DNA of 51,580 nucleotides from Chloroflexota bacterium (GTDB lineage Bacteria; Chloroflexota; Dormibacteria; CF-121), in NCBI GenBank assembly GCA_005881715.1, contig VBEE01000038.1, forward strand, positions 1 through 51,580, read 5' to 3'. The position numbers and the translations under genes were made by a program. Below, piece after piece: positions 8,591-15,974 of this stretch; within the stretch, counting starts at the first letter, position 1; each line of letters begins with the position of its first letter. Under the pieces are notes generated by a model, which ran no database searches, had not been told where the DNA came from, and was given only the letters and a program-made list of their open reading frames with translations.

Positions 8591-9558
8591 TGCGCCAGTG
8601 AGACGACGGTCTGGCGCCGGGGCGGCAGCATGTAGTGGATACCCGGCTCGAGCCGTCCATTGCCGTCAAGCCCGCCGGCCTGTAGAAAGGCGCGCGTGCG
8701 CGCGTAGGCCTCGTCGATCAGGCGATCCACCTGACTGAAGTCGGTCCCGGCTGTGCCGAACTCGACGTTGGGAACCAACAGGCAGATCTCCGCCTGCTCG
8801 GCGAAGCGCTGATACTCTTCCAGCGTTCGCTGGCCAAGCATGATCTGGATGCTCTGCGCCAGGATGCCGGTCAGGGTATGGTTCGGCGGCCGGCGCGGAT
8901 TCGAGGTGCTGTTGTCAATGGCCACGATATGCGTCGCGCCGAGCTGGATCGCCTCGGCCAGCCCAACGTTCTCCGCGACCGCCCCATCGACGAACTCTTC
9001 GTTGCCGATCCGATAGGGGTTGAACAATCCTGGGATCGCTGAGGACGCCGCGACCGCGTCCGGCACGCTGCCCGTCGTAAAGATTTCCTTTCGGGCTCGG
9101 GTGAGGTTGGTCGCGATCACCGCGCACGGCAGGGTCAACTGGTCGAACGTGGCCGGCAGGTTCATGGCGGCCAGCGTCCGCAAGTAGCGGCTGTCGAAGA
9201 AGCTGTTGCGGCTGCGCATGTATCGGTACGCCATCCGGAGCGGGTTGCGGTCAAACAGGTCGCGGTTTCGAATCGATCCCCACACATGGGCAAGCTGCTC
9301 GATCGTTTCGAGGTCCGGTTTGGCGGCCAGCGCGACCGCGTTGAACGCGCCGGAACTGCAACCGACCAGCCCGTCCGGCTTGATGCCGGCTTCGAGCAGC
9401 GCCTTGAGTACGCCCACGCTGCAGGCACCACGGCTGCCTCCGCCACCCAGCACGAAGACCAGGCGGCGCGCTCGTTCCCCGGTTTGCGAACTCGACGGGC
9501 GGCGCCGTCGCCACCAGGACAGCATGGAAGGGGATCGCCAGAACCCAGTCTCGGCCAT
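8587..9558 (-). CDS. Patatin-like phospholipase
   Basis: This is a serine acyl hydrolase of about 323 residues with a Ser-Asp dyad. VLGGGGSRGACSVGVL contains the oxyanion-hole glycines, GCSSGAF is the nucleophile elbow GxSxG, and VDGAVAENVG holds the catalytic Asp (DGA). It resembles the bacterial RssA/YlbK group, which cleaves acyl chains from phospholipids or similar esters. ATG at 9558 is used; codons further upstream are open but without patatin similarity. A TAATAT box lies 2 nt before this ATG, so initiation at the ATG at 9525 is also possible. It is the first gene of a two-gene operon with the membrane protein downstream. Confidence 0.88.
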   Translation of the reverse strand: MAETGFWRSPSMLSWWRRRRPSSSQTGERARRLVFVLGGGGSRGACSVGVLKALLEAGIKPDGLVGCSSGAFNAVALAAKPDLETIEQLAHVWGSIRNRDLFDRNPLRMAYRYMRSRNSFFDSRYLRTLAAMNLPATFDQLTLPCAVIATNLTRARKEIFTTGSVPDAVAASSAIPGLFNPYRIGNEEFVDGAVAENVGLAEAIQLGATHIVAIDNSTSNPRRPPNHTLTGILAQSIQIMLGQRTLEEYQRFAEQAEICLLVPNVEFGTAGTDFSQVDRLIDEAYARTRAFLQAGGLDGNGRLEPGIHYMLPPRRQTVVSLAQ

Positions 9559-9739
9559 AGATATTACGTTTGAGATCCCGATCCGAACATGCGCACGGCT
9601 GAGTGTAACGGGTCGGTGGAAGTGAGCCCGAATCGGGCCAGAAGCGTCTGGACGCTGCGTTGTCTGGCTAGAAGAGGGCGACGACAGGGCGCATGTGGGC
9701 AAGCCCCGTGTTAGTCTTCGAGTATCACCTTTTCTTCCT

Positions 9740-9952
9740 ATGCGCTGTCCGTACCTTGAGCAGATCCTCCGCAAACGCCAGGCCTTCCTGAAAGTCTTTC
9801 AGGCGGATTGCCACGTCGACCGCAGAGTCCACCACTTCTGGGGCGTGGTGAAGTGGCCGTCGCCGCCGTGCCTCGGGAAGGTGGCCACCTGCGCTCTCTA
9901 CCAGGGCGCCCGCGCCAGCGAAGATCAGCGGCTCCGTCGCCTGATCGACTAA
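9740..9952 (+). CDS. Small cysteine-containing protein (70 aa), unknown
   Basis: The frame from ATG 9740 encodes 70 residues with four Cys (MRCPYLEQ at the start, QADCHVD, PPCLGKVATC near the end). Codon choice shows the third-position G/C bias of the neighbouring genes, which supports coding. The CPYLE start and spread of Cys and His residues suggest a small metal-binding or Fe-S protein, but I do not recognise a family. It ends 20 nt before the ThiO-like gene and has no obvious ribosome-binding site. Low to moderate confidence. Confidence 0.42.
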   Translation: MRCPYLEQILRKRQAFLKVFQADCHVDRRVHHFWGVVKWPSPPCLGKVATCALYQGARASEDQRLRRLID

Positions 9953-9959
9953 GTCACAC

Positions 9960-9965
9960 TAAGAT
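9960..9965 (+). promoter_or_regulatory. -10 box (TAAGAT) for a leaderless transcript of the ThiO-like gene
   Basis: TAAGAT lies exactly 6 nt before the GTG start at 9972, so transcription would begin at or next to the start codon. No Shine-Dalgarno sequence is present. The same geometry recurs at three other genes in this window. Confidence 0.5.
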
Positions 9966-9971
9966 CGATTC

Positions 9972-11090
9972 GTGAGTCCGGACGTCATCGTGATTGGTGC
10001 CGGCGCCATCGGAACCTCGATTGCCTACCAGCTTGCCAAAGCCGGCCTGAAGGTCATGGTTTTCGACCGCGGCCGGGTGGGAGGAGAGGCCACGGGAGCG
10101 TCGGCGGGAATGATTCAGCTCAACCCCGACCGCGGCACGCCACCCGCATACTCCTCGCTCGGGGCCGAGAGTGCCCGCCTCTTTACCGCGCTGGCGGCCG
10201 AATTGCTGGAACGCACCGGGATCGACATCGGGTATCGTCGGGCCTCGTTGCTTCACGTCACGCTCGATGAGGCCGAAGAGGCGCAGCTCCGAGCGCACCG
10301 CGCCTGGCAACTCGATCAGGGAATGTCGGTCGGCTGGCTCGATGGCGCCGCCGCAGTGGATGTCGAACCAGCGCTGAACCCCAACGTGCGGGCGGCCCTG
10401 CTCTATCAGGACCATTACCAAGTCGTGCCACGTGTCCTTGCCCAAGCACTGGCGCGCGCCGCGACCGATCTGGGCGCGGTCGTTCTGGAAGGCGCATCCG
10501 TCGATCGGCTGCTCACGCAGGGCGATCGTGTGGTCGGTGTCGCGCTCGGCGGCGAGACCATCCGTTCTCCCGAGACCATCGTCGCAACTGGCGCATGGGC
10601 CTCAGCCTGGTCGGACGCGCTGCGGACCCCGATCCCGGTGCGGCCCGTGCGCGGCCAGATGGTCGCCCTGTCAACGACCGCCACGCCGCTCCACCACGCG
10701 GTGAGCTCCAGCGACGGATACGTCCTGACCAAAGCCGACGGTTCGACCATCGTGGGCACGACCGTCGAGGAGGTTGGGTTCGACGCGCGGCCGACGGCGG
10801 CAGGGATCGCCCGATTGCTGACCCTCGGGCCGCGGCTGGTGCCGCGACTGGCCGATGCCACTGTCTCGGCGGCGTGGGCCGGTTTACGGCCGGGCACACC
10901 GGACCGCCTCCCGTTGCTCGGACGGCCGCCCGGATGGGGCGGGATCGTCCTCGCCACCGGTCACTTCCGCGAAGGCATCCTGCTGGCCCCCATCACCGGT
11001 GAGCTGGTCCTGGACCTTCTGGCGCGGCGGCGGCCCCGTCTTCCCATCGAGGCGTTCGACCCCGGCCGGTTCCTGGTTCGTGCCGCCTGA
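9972..11090 (+). CDS. FAD-dependent amine oxidase, glycine oxidase (ThiO)-like
   Basis: This 372-residue protein of the D-amino acid oxidase family has an N-terminal dinucleotide-binding motif VIVIGAGAIGTSIAYQLAKAG. It continues with VFDRGRVGGEATGASAGMI (the usual GxAS(x)AGM segment of ThiO/GlyO) and a C-terminal GLRPGTPDRLPLLGRPP...ATGHFREGILLAP, which closes the FAD site. Its length matches ThiO (about 370). ThiO oxidises glycine to an imine for the thiazole of thiamine; other substrates such as sarcosine or D-amino acids cannot be excluded because no thi genes are adjacent. GTG is the start. Confidence 0.85.
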   Translation: MSPDVIVIGAGAIGTSIAYQLAKAGLKVMVFDRGRVGGEATGASAGMIQLNPDRGTPPAYSSLGAESARLFTALAAELLERTGIDIGYRRASLLHVTLDEAEEAQLRAHRAWQLDQGMSVGWLDGAAAVDVEPALNPNVRAALLYQDHYQVVPRVLAQALARAATDLGAVVLEGASVDRLLTQGDRVVGVALGGETIRSPETIVATGAWASAWSDALRTPIPVRPVRGQMVALSTTATPLHHAVSSSDGYVLTKADGSTIVGTTVEEVGFDARPTAAGIARLLTLGPRLVPRLADATVSAAWAGLRPGTPDRLPLLGRPPGWGGIVLATGHFREGILLAPITGELVLDLLARRRPRLPIEAFDPGRFLVRAA

Positions 11091-11463
11091 CGTTCCGCGC
11101 GCCTTCGACCGGCGGGCCGATGGATTCCGCCACGCCGCCGCCGGCGGCCTCTGGCTGGCGCCCCTGGTCTATCTCGAGCACGCGCGCTTCGGGCCTGGCT
11201 GGTATGGAAAAGTCGTCAGCTCCGACCCTGAGCGGCTGCTCACCTGGGCCGCGAGCAAGGCGATCCCGCGCCGAGCGCTCGAAGTCAAGTCGCTCCCTGA
11301 CCTCGACACCCCGCGGGCAAGCCGCCGTCGCCTCCCTGGCTACCACATCGATCTCTGGGGCGCTCGCCTGGCGCTCGCATACGATCCCCAAACGATCGCC
11401 CGCGCCAGGCAACGGGTGGGGGGTCCTAGTAGCGCTCGATCGCCTTCAGCCCCGATCCCGTGA
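11080..11463 (+). CDS. Small hypothetical protein (127 aa), possibly DUF4031-like
   Basis: The frame from GTG 11080 overlaps the end of the ThiO-like gene by 11 nt and reads VPPDVPRAF, then WLAPLVYLEHARFGPGWYGK, SSDPERLLTWAASKAIPRRAL and PGYHIDLWGARLALA. The order (short strand, Leu-rich helix with AxxxAIPR, then YHIDLWGARLALA) resembles DUF4031-type small proteins where HYDLT.xKR.xA occurs, but this is a weak match by eye. The last 38 nt run into the 3' end of the convergent threonine-synthase-like gene. It could also be a coding-like shadow. Confidence 0.45.
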   Translation: MPPDVPRAFDRRADGFRHAAAGGLWLAPLVYLEHARFGPGWYGKVVSSDPERLLTWAASKAIPRRALEVKSLPDLDTPRASRRRLPGYHIDLWGARLALAYDPQTIARARQRVGGPSSARSPSAPIP

Positions 11464-12391
11464 TGATGAGGACCGCGCCAGGCGGAAGATGGAGGGTGCG
11501 GGCCCCCACAATCGCCGCGGCGGAGGTCGGCTCGATCAGCATCCCGACCGTGGCTGCCTGGCGCCAGGCGTGCTCGATCGCCTCGTCCGGCACGGCGATC
11601 CAGCGACCACCGCTGTACCGGACCGCGGCGTAACTGCGCTCCGCCCGGGTCGGCTCGGGAATGCGGATGCCGTCCGCTATCGAGGGTTGGCGCACGACCG
11701 GCGCGGGCCGGCCGATCGCGGCGCCGCGAACCAACGGCGCGCACGCCTCGGACTGAACGCCGTGCAGCCTGGGCGCTTGCGCCATGCGGCCCGCGGCCAC
11801 CAGGTCGGCGAATCCCATCGCAAGTCCGATCAGCACCGTGCCCTGGCCAACCGGCGTCACGATGTCGTGCAACTCGTCGCCGAGCTCCTCGAAGAGTTCG
11901 TAGGCGATCGTCTTTGTCCCCTCGAGGAACGTGTCGTTGCGCGCGTGGCCAGCGTCGTAGGCGTCCCGTGCCGCCATCATGGCGGCCTCGGTCACGGCCG
12001 AGCGTGGTCCGGAGATCTTCACCAGCTCGGCGCCCAAAACCTGAATCGCCCGGGCCTTCGACCCCACGATGTCATCCGGCGCGAAGATGCGGGCCTGTAA
12101 TCCGGCGGCCGCCGCATAGGCGGCGATCGCCGTTCCGGCATTGCCCGAGGAGTCTTCAACGACGATGCGTGCCCCGGCTGCACGCGCCGCCGTGATCGCG
12201 GTGGCGGCCCCCCGGTCTTTGAACGAGCCGGTTGGGGAAACGCTCTCGAGTTTCAGCAGGAATTTCTCGTAGGGCACGATCGGGGTGGCGCCCTCGCCCA
12301 GCGTGACGGGTTCGCCCCGAACCGCGAGGTCGGCGCGGTAACGCCAGAGCCCATGCCCCGACCAGGTGCCGGTCTTTGCGGTCTGGCTCAC
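11426..12391 (-). CDS. PLP-dependent threonine synthase-like enzyme
   Basis: This 321-residue fold-type II PLP enzyme has the lysine motif PTGSFKDRGA (Schiff-base Lys), the DSSGNAGTAIAAYAA loop that binds substrate carboxylate, the phosphate-binding turn PVGQGTVLIG, and C-terminal ITGSGLKAIERY. These agree with threonine synthase and its close paralogues rather than cysteine synthase or tryptophan synthase beta. It is shorter than many ThrC proteins (about 350-420). It starts with GTG overlapping the stop of the CcdA/TlpA gene (GTGA), so it is co-translated with a thiol-redox operon rather than with threonine genes, which leaves its physiological substrate open. Confidence 0.85.
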   Translation of the reverse strand: MSQTAKTGTWSGHGLWRYRADLAVRGEPVTLGEGATPIVPYEKFLLKLESVSPTGSFKDRGAATAITAARAAGARIVVEDSSGNAGTAIAAYAAAAGLQARIFAPDDIVGSKARAIQVLGAELVKISGPRSAVTEAAMMAARDAYDAGHARNDTFLEGTKTIAYELFEELGDELHDIVTPVGQGTVLIGLAMGFADLVAAGRMAQAPRLHGVQSEACAPLVRGAAIGRPAPVVRQPSIADGIRIPEPTRAERSYAAVRYSGGRWIAVPDEAIEHAWRQAATVGMLIEPTSAAAIVGARTLHLPPGAVLIITGSGLKAIERY

Positions 12392-13587
12392 GAGAGGATC
12401 TTTTGGAGGGCAGGATCGAGAAACTCCCTGGTCAGCGGGAACGGTTCGTAGCTGCTGACGGTGCCGTCGCGCGCGACCAGGACACTGACCGGCAAGCCGG
12501 TGCTGCTGAGCGTCACACCGTAGGCGCGGCTGGCGCTGCCGTCGGGATCCAGGACTGGGGCCGGTTGAAGGCTCAAGCGCTTCCAGAAGCTCCGCACCGT
12601 GCCGGCCGATTCATCGCCCCAGTTGATGGCGACGACTTCCAGGCCGTCGGCGCGATGCGCCAGGTACTCATCACGGATCAGCGGCAGCTCGTCGCGGCAG
12701 GGCACACACCAGGTTGCCCAGAAGTTGATCAAGACAGGCTTGCCTTTGAGCTGCGCAAGCGACACCCGGCGGCCGTCAAGGTCGGTGAGGGCGAAGGTCG
12801 GGGCGGGCTCGCCCACCTGCACCGGTCCGTGGGTCGGGGGCAGCCTCCCTTCGTCGCTCTGAAAATGAGAATCCCACGGCGTCGTCACGGCCACCACAGG
12901 AAAGAAGTCGTTGAAGATGGTGAGCCGGTTCGAAAAAATGAGCAGCCCCATGCCGATCAGGAAGGCAGCCGCGACGCCATTCAAAACGCCATACGCGCCG
13001 CGAACTCGAGCGAGCACTCGCGTCAACATGCCGGAAAGGCCGGCAGCGATCAGGAATGGGAGCCCGAGGCCGGCCGAATAGACCGCGAGCAGCACGGCGC
13101 CCTGAGCAGCGGTTCCGCTGCTGCCGGCCCGAAGCAGGATGGCGGCCAGGATCGGCCCCACGCAGGGCGTCCATCCAATCGCGAAGGCGAGGCCGATCAG
13201 GTACGACGCCCACGGTGCGCGGGGGAGCCGGTGGGCGATGTCGAAGCGCTTCTCGCCCATCAGTCCGGGAATGCGGCCGAGAGTCAGGAGCGCGATCCCG
13301 ATCAACACCAGCGCGACGCCGGCCACCTGCAGCAGGAGCGGACGGTAAGCCTTCAAGTCCGCACCGATGAGGCCGAAGGAGGCGCCCAGCGCGACGAACG
13401 CCGAGCCGAACCCGGCGACGAACAACGCCGCATTGCCCAGGACGCCGAGGTGCTGACGGAGGGTCATGGTGGGGCCTGTAGCCGTGGCGCCCATATACGC
13501 GACGTAGGCCGGCACCAGCGGCAGGACGCAGGTCGACGCAAAGGACAACAGTCCGGCGAGAAACGCCAGGGCCAGGTCGACGATCAT
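12388..13587 (-). CDS. CcdA-type membrane electron carrier fused to TlpA/ResA-like thioredoxin domain
   Basis: This 399-residue fusion has an N-terminal half of about six helices of the CcdA/DsbD-beta family with the two redox cysteines in FASTCVLPLVPAYVAYMG and IGWTPCVGPILAAILL. After a linker near residue 240 comes a TlpA/ResA thioredoxin fold: GEPAPTFALTDLDG, VLINFWATWCVPCRDELP with the active site WCVPC, and GLPVSVLVARDG with cis-Pro. CcdA takes electrons from cytosolic thioredoxin and passes them across the membrane; here the acceptor is built in. Likely roles are cytochrome c maturation or reduction of extracytoplasmic disulfides. It starts 9 nt after the RsrA-like gene and is the third gene of the sigR-like operon. 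Confidence 0.92.
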   Translation of the reverse strand: MIVDLALAFLAGLLSFASTCVLPLVPAYVAYMGATATGPTMTLRQHLGVLGNAALFVAGFGSAFVALGASFGLIGADLKAYRPLLLQVAGVALVLIGIALLTLGRIPGLMGEKRFDIAHRLPRAPWASYLIGLAFAIGWTPCVGPILAAILLRAGSSGTAAQGAVLLAVYSAGLGLPFLIAAGLSGMLTRVLARVRGAYGVLNGVAAAFLIGMGLLIFSNRLTIFNDFFPVVAVTTPWDSHFQSDEGRLPPTHGPVQVGEPAPTFALTDLDGRRVSLAQLKGKPVLINFWATWCVPCRDELPLIRDEYLAHRADGLEVVAINWGDESAGTVRSFWKRLSLQPAPVLDPDGSASRAYGVTLSSTGLPVSVLVARDGTVSSYEPFPLTREFLDPALQKILS

Positions 13588-13596
13588 CCGGTCGGC

Positions 13597-13851
13597 TTAA
13601 GCTTCCCGGTCGCGAGCTGACGGTTTCTCGGCGGCGAGCTGCCGGACCCAATCCCGCAGTCGTGCGGGAGCATCGTCGGTGCAGCACTCCTTGCGGACCA
13701 GTCGCTTCATCTCCGCCTGAAAATCGAAGACCTTCTCGCAGGGCGGGCAATCGTCCAGGTGCGCCTTGACGCTGCGAACCTCCGCATCACTGAGCTCACG
13801 GTCGATGTAGACGGAGAGTTTTCGCATCGTCTGCTCACAATGATCGCCCAT
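13597..13851 (-). CDS. Zinc-binding anti-sigma factor, RsrA-like redox switch
   Basis: This 84-residue protein has Cys5, His31, Cys35 and Cys38 (HLDDCPPC, the ZAS H-x3-C-x2-C motif) and a Cys56-Cys57 pair in LVRKECCTDD. From memory of Streptomyces RsrA, the spacing of C11, H37, C41, C44 and the later CC pair is the same after a constant offset of 6, and the following DDxPxxLR segment is also shared. RsrA holds SigR inactive in the reduced zinc form and releases it when thiols form a disulfide. The ATG overlaps the TGA of the sigma gene (ATGA). The function is inferred from this strong similarity and the pairing. Confidence 0.88.
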   Translation of the reverse strand: MGDHCEQTMRKLSVYIDRELSDAEVRSVKAHLDDCPPCEKVFDFQAEMKRLVRKECCTDDAPARLRDWVRQLAAEKPSARDREA

Positions 13852-14417
13852 CAGTGTGCTCCCACGGCTACCGGCCGGGCCTTGGGCCGGCCGGAGTACT
13901 CCCATAGTTTCTTCTGCAGTGCCTGCCGCCCGCGGTGCAGCCTGGACATCACGGTTCCAATTTTGATCCCCAGGATCGACGCAACCTCTTTATAGGAGAA
14001 ATCCTCGACGTCCACAAGCACGACGACCATCCGCATGGGCAGGGGCAGCTCCTCGAGCGCGCGCTTCACCTCGTCGCCGAACCCGCGTTCGACGATGATC
14101 TCCTCGGGGGACATGAGGTGCACCGGCATCCCCTCCCGCCGCAGCTGGTCGTAGATCGAGAAATCCGTTCCAGGCTGGTCGAGCGGCTCGGTGGGTGCAG
14201 GCCGCTGGCGCAACCGGTTGCGGAAGACGTTGGTCATGATGGTGAAGAGCCAGGCCTTTTCGTTCGTGCCGGGCTTGAAACGATTTCGGTAGCGGTAGGC
14301 TCGCAAATACGTTTCCTGCACCAGGTCCTCGGCGTCCTCCGGCTTCCTCGTGAGGCGCAGCGCGCTCCGATAGAGCGCGTCGACGTGCCTCTCAAAAAGC
14401 GAAAAGTCGCTATCCAT
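13851..14417 (-). CDS. ECF sigma factor, SigR-like
   Basis: This is an RNA polymerase sigma factor of about 188 residues. Region 2 is seen in FERHVDALYRSALRLTRKPEDAEDLVQETYLRAY with FKPGTNEKAWLFTIMTNVFRN (SigR proteins have REGTNLKAWLYRILTN here). Region 4 is seen in DVEDFSYKEVASILGIKIGTVMSRLHRGR. The C-terminus and neighbouring RsrA-like gene fit the disulfide-stress SigR group. Two ATGs are possible: 14438 and 14417. A TAGAAT box covers 14437-14442, which would put transcription start near 14430, downstream of the first ATG, so 14417 is preferred. It would direct thiol-stress genes, probably including its own operon. Confidence 0.9.
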   Translation of the reverse strand: MDSDFSLFERHVDALYRSALRLTRKPEDAEDLVQETYLRAYRYRNRFKPGTNEKAWLFTIMTNVFRNRLRQRPAPTEPLDQPGTDFSIYDQLRREGMPVHLMSPEEIIVERGFGDEVKRALEELPLPMRMVVVLVDVEDFSYKEVASILGIKIGTVMSRLHRGRQALQKKLWEYSGRPKARPVAVGAH

Positions 14418-14473
14418 GCCAACGCCTCGCTGGTCCATTCTATTCCGGCGTATTCAGTGCGATCCGCAATCCG

Positions 14474-15154
14474 TCAGCCTGGCGGGGCGCTGTCACCGGG
14501 GCCGCCCGGGCCCGGTGGACCGCCCGGTCGCTGGCCGCGACCTCGGCCCCGACCTCGACGGCGGCGGCGCCGATTTGGATCCTGCGGGGCGCGGTTTTCT
14601 CCCTTCGCGGGCGAAGGTCGGTTTCCGGATTCTCCCTCCCCCCTTGCCGGCGGGGGCCGCCTTCCGGATTCTCCCTCCCCCCTTGCGGGGGAGGGTCGGG
14701 GTGGGGGGTAGGGCCGATCCCGGCGCCGCGACGGCGCCACCGGTGGTCGTGCCTGAGGCTGACCTTGGCTAGCCTCGGGTTGGCCCGGCGGAAGTCCGCG
14801 CCCGCCCCGGCGGCGGCGGCGGCCGCGACGTTGCTGATCCGCCGGCAGCGGCCGCCCACGCTCTGCGACGACGTCCTTGCGCGGCGGCTCCAGCCGCGCC
14901 GCGGCAGGCACAATCCGCGCCAGCCCGCGCGGGCGGCGGCGCCGGCTGGGCTGCTCGCGCGGGTGTGCGTCCTGGTGCCTGACTCGCTCCTCGAACTCGG
15001 CCAGCCACTCCTCCATCGGCCGCTTGATTTGCGGTCGCGGAGCACGTGGCTCCTCCGGCCAGATACGCGGCCGGTCCGGGCGAATGGCTTCGGGCGGTGG
15101 GTCGGCATCGGTGGGTTCGGGCTCGACCGCGAGCTCAGGCGGGAGTTCCGACAT
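14474..15154 (-). CDS. Pro/Arg-rich hypothetical protein, last gene of the ECF operon; 3' half carries repeat sequence
   Basis: The frame encodes up to 226 residues. The first 90 (MSELPPELAVEPEPTDADPP, then an RPMEEWLAEFEERVR helix) look like genuine acidic-to-basic protein. After that it becomes extremely rich in Pro, Arg and Gly (runs such as RRRRRRGRGRGRG) and includes three copies of a PSPARGEG-like unit made by the tandem palindromic DNA repeat at 14594-14710. Its ATG overlaps the end of the ECF S-component gene by 20 nt. The C-terminal part may be repeat DNA that has extended the frame. Nothing ties it to a known function; nucleic-acid binding would fit the basic tail but is only a guess. 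Confidence 0.5.
   Translation of the reverse strand: MSELPPELAVEPEPTDADPPPEAIRPDRPRIWPEEPRAPRPQIKRPMEEWLAEFEERVRHQDAHPREQPSRRRRPRGLARIVPAAARLEPPRKDVVAERGRPLPADQQRRGRRRRRGGRGLPPGQPEASQGQPQARPPVAPSRRRDRPYPPPRPSPARGEGESGRRPPPARGEGESGNRPSPAKGENRAPQDPNRRRRRRGRGRGRGQRPGGPPGPGGPGDSAPPG
14594..14710. repeat. Three tandem GC-rich palindromic repeat units (33-39 nt period)
   Basis: TCTCCCT begins units at about 14598, 14631 and 14670. The second and third share CCGGATTCTCCCTCCCCCCT and are 39 nt apart; each continues into an inverted G-rich arm (GCGGGGGAGGG), so each unit can fold back on itself. A related core is present at 1032-1076. Because 33 and 39 are multiples of three, the array stays in frame with the minus-strand hypothetical gene. 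Confidence 0.7.
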
Positions 15155-15974
15155 CTCTGGAGATCTTACCCGTGGCCTGTTCCAGAGACGGTCCGGAAAC
15201 CATCCAGTTCACCAGGAAGCGGCGGCGGAAACGGTCGAGGGCGGTGATCACCGCCGGGCCGAGGAGCGCGATCAGGATGGCGTTGCCTGCCGCCCGGAAG
15301 GCGTCGTAGACGAGCGACGTCGACAGGTAGAAGCCGCCGAAGCGGCGGACCAGCTCGCTGATCCCCAGTCCGGGGACCCAACTCAGTGGGGAAGACGCCG
15401 GGGCGAGCAGCAACGGCCACTCCCACAGATCGAGCAAGAGGCCGTACGCGAGACCCGCGACGGCGCCGTAGCAGCACAACAACGCGATGCCGAGGCGTGA
15501 GCTGGATCGGCGGCTCACGCGCCCGAGATAGCCCGAGCCCATACCCACCCAGGCGGCGGCCAGCATCTGATAGGGCAGCCAGGGGCCAAGGCCGGCTGTC
15601 AGGACGGCGGAGAGCAGCAGGGTCATGGCGCCGCTCGCAAAGCCGAAGCTCGGCCCCATCACAAATCCCCCGGCAATGATCAGGAAGAAGATCGGTGAGA
15701 AGCCGAGCACGCCGACCACGATGACGAGGCGGAGCGTGGCATCGACGGCCACCAGGCCTGCCAGGATGGCGAGCAGGCGAGTCGACAGGTGATGCGTCTG
15801 GAGCGCAACCCCCAGGACTACAAGCGCGCAGACGGCTACCAGGCCACTGAAGAGCGCGACCGCCTGCGGAAACCGGGCACCCAGGACAAGCGGGGCAACA
15901 AACAACCCAAGCCCGGCACCGGAGACGACGATCAGCACCGCGTCCTCCAGACGAACCGTCAGCCAGCGCGTCAC
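15135..15974 (-). CDS. ECF transporter substrate-binding membrane subunit (S component), probably for cobalamin
   Basis: This 279-residue, very hydrophobic protein has about seven or more membrane segments, including IFFLIIAGGFVMGPSFGFASG. That Gly-rich turn before AMTLLLSAVLTAGLGPWLPYQM is typical of ECF S components, which bind the vitamin in the membrane and topple when docked to the T-A complex. GTG 15974 overlaps the TGA of the ATPase gene (GTGA); the longer upstream extension only shadows that gene. The substrate is inferred to be cobalamin or a related corrinoid because the operon is preceded by a cobalamin riboswitch; sequence alone does not prove it. Confidence 0.82.
   Translation of the reverse strand: MTRWLTVRLEDAVLIVVSGAGLGLFVAPLVLGARFPQAVALFSGLVAVCALVVLGVALQTHHLSTRLLAILAGLVAVDATLRLVIVVGVLGFSPIFFLIIAGGFVMGPSFGFASGAMTLLLSAVLTAGLGPWLPYQMLAAAWVGMGSGYLGRVSRRSSSRLGIALLCCYGAVAGLAYGLLLDLWEWPLLLAPASSPLSWVPGLGISELVRRFGGFYLSTSLVYDAFRAAGNAILIALLGPAVITALDRFRRRFLVNWMVSGPSLEQATGKISRDVGTPA

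Noticed and set aside
9559-9774. Upstream extension of the patatin gene
   Set aside because: The additional 72 residues are basic and low in similarity to any patatin; the ATG at 9558 precedes the family domain.
12376-13620. Plus-strand open frame opposite the CcdA/TlpA gene
   Set aside because: Composition (Arg/Gly/Gln/His) is a GC-rich antisense artefact; the minus strand has redox cysteines, helices and thioredoxin motif.
14594-14710. Tandem repeat as a CRISPR array
   Set aside because: Units are contiguous GC-rich palindromes with no unique spacers of constant length, and no cas genes are present.
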